Shown here piece after piece: positions 63,851 to 64,000 of a DNA stretch of 64,000 nucleotides (positions within the stretch are counted from its first letter, which is position 1; the number at the start of each line of letters is the position of its first letter). Below the pieces are notes generated by a model. That model searched no databases. It saw nothing but the letters and a program-made list of their open reading frames with translations, and was not told the origin of the DNA. Made by a program: the position numbers and the translations under genes. Location: the NCBI RefSeq assembly GCF_001898315.1, contig NZ_MKTQ01000008.1:124001-188000 (forward strand), written 5' to 3'. The DNA comes from Microbacterium sp. 70-16. Lineage in GTDB: Bacteria > Actinomycetota > Actinomycetes > Actinomycetales > Microbacteriaceae.

Positions 63851-64000
63851 TGAGCGCTGAGACCATCGCCGCCCCCCGCACTCCCGCCGTCCGCAAGAAG
63901 GGCGCCAACTGGGAGAAGTGGGGCTGGATCTACATGCGCGCCTCGGGCGTGCTGCTGGTCGTGCTGATCTTCGGCCACCTGTTCGTGAACCTCATGCTCG
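63850..64000 (+). CDS. sdhD: succinate dehydrogenase hydrophobic membrane anchor subunit, 3' end outside the window
   Basis: The first 50 codons are visible. ANWEKWGWIYMRASGVLLVVL continues into LIFGHLFVNLML, the first helix with the histidine expected in actinobacterial SdhD. The ATG overlaps the sdhC TGA (TGATG). sdhA and sdhB would be expected just beyond the window. Confidence 0.88.
   Translation, partial: MSAETIAAPRTPAVRKKGANWEKWGWIYMRASGVLLVVLIFGHLFVNLML

Overview
The window is GC-rich, densely packed actinobacterial chromosome, most likely from the Microbacteriaceae and plausibly Microbacterium. That placement is inferred from gene content and style. There are frequent GTG starts, many start codons placed 6-7 nt after a -10 box, a fused rmlC-rmlD gene, an AccA/AccD/AccE-type acyl-CoA carboxylase, an LpdA-type flavoprotein, CWB2 wall-binding repeats and an LCP wall ligase. 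No rRNA, tRNA, insertion sequence, phage or CRISPR array was seen.

Region 1 (1-27.2 kb) is a surface-glycan locus. It encodes glycosyltransferases (GT2, GT4, a DUF616-type and two adjacent RgpF-type proteins) and nucleotide-sugar enzymes: rmlA, rmlB and fused rmlCD for dTDP-L-rhamnose, gmd and rmd for GDP-D-rhamnose, and a dTDP-L-rhamnose 4-epimerase-like protein. It also has an acyltransferase, a flippase-like protein, a Wzm/Wzt ABC exporter whose ATPase has a C-terminal carbohydrate-binding-type domain, a DUF2142 membrane protein, a secreted CWB2/SH3 protein and an LCP ligase. manC at 62-63 kb could supply GDP-mannose, with the phosphohexomutase at 43-44.6 kb as a possible partner.

Region 2 (27.2-45.4 kb) is core metabolism. 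It holds purK-purE, a PH-domain membrane protein, birA diverging from accD-accE, a response regulator/histidine kinase/degenerate kinase-like triad, a TRAM-domain RNA methyltransferase, maf, the biotinylated accA, a lipoprotein gene, lpdA, a purine nucleoside phosphorylase, a phosphohexomutase and a GNAT acetyltransferase. Between these genes lie several long inverted repeats with unusually AT-rich arms.

Region 3 (45.7-53.5 kb) is a mannitol PTS locus. A divergent BglG/MtlR-type activator faces an operon of an orphan EIIB, HPr (ptsH), enzyme I (ptsI), mtlA (EIICB), mtlF (EIIA) and mtlD.

Region 4 (53.7-61.9 kb) is one seven-gene nucleoside uptake and salvage operon on the minus strand: BMP-type lipoprotein, ATPase, two permeases, cdd, deoA and add. 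The window ends with manC and the first two genes of a succinate dehydrogenase operon (sdhC and partial sdhD).

The most notable signals outside the genes are: a uniform leaderless-promoter architecture; a set of long intergenic hairpins; strong hand-counted enrichment of the hexamer GGATGC/GCATCC; a structured cluster after accE; and a DUF616 protein with a coiled-coil tail beside wzt that could play a chain-capping role.
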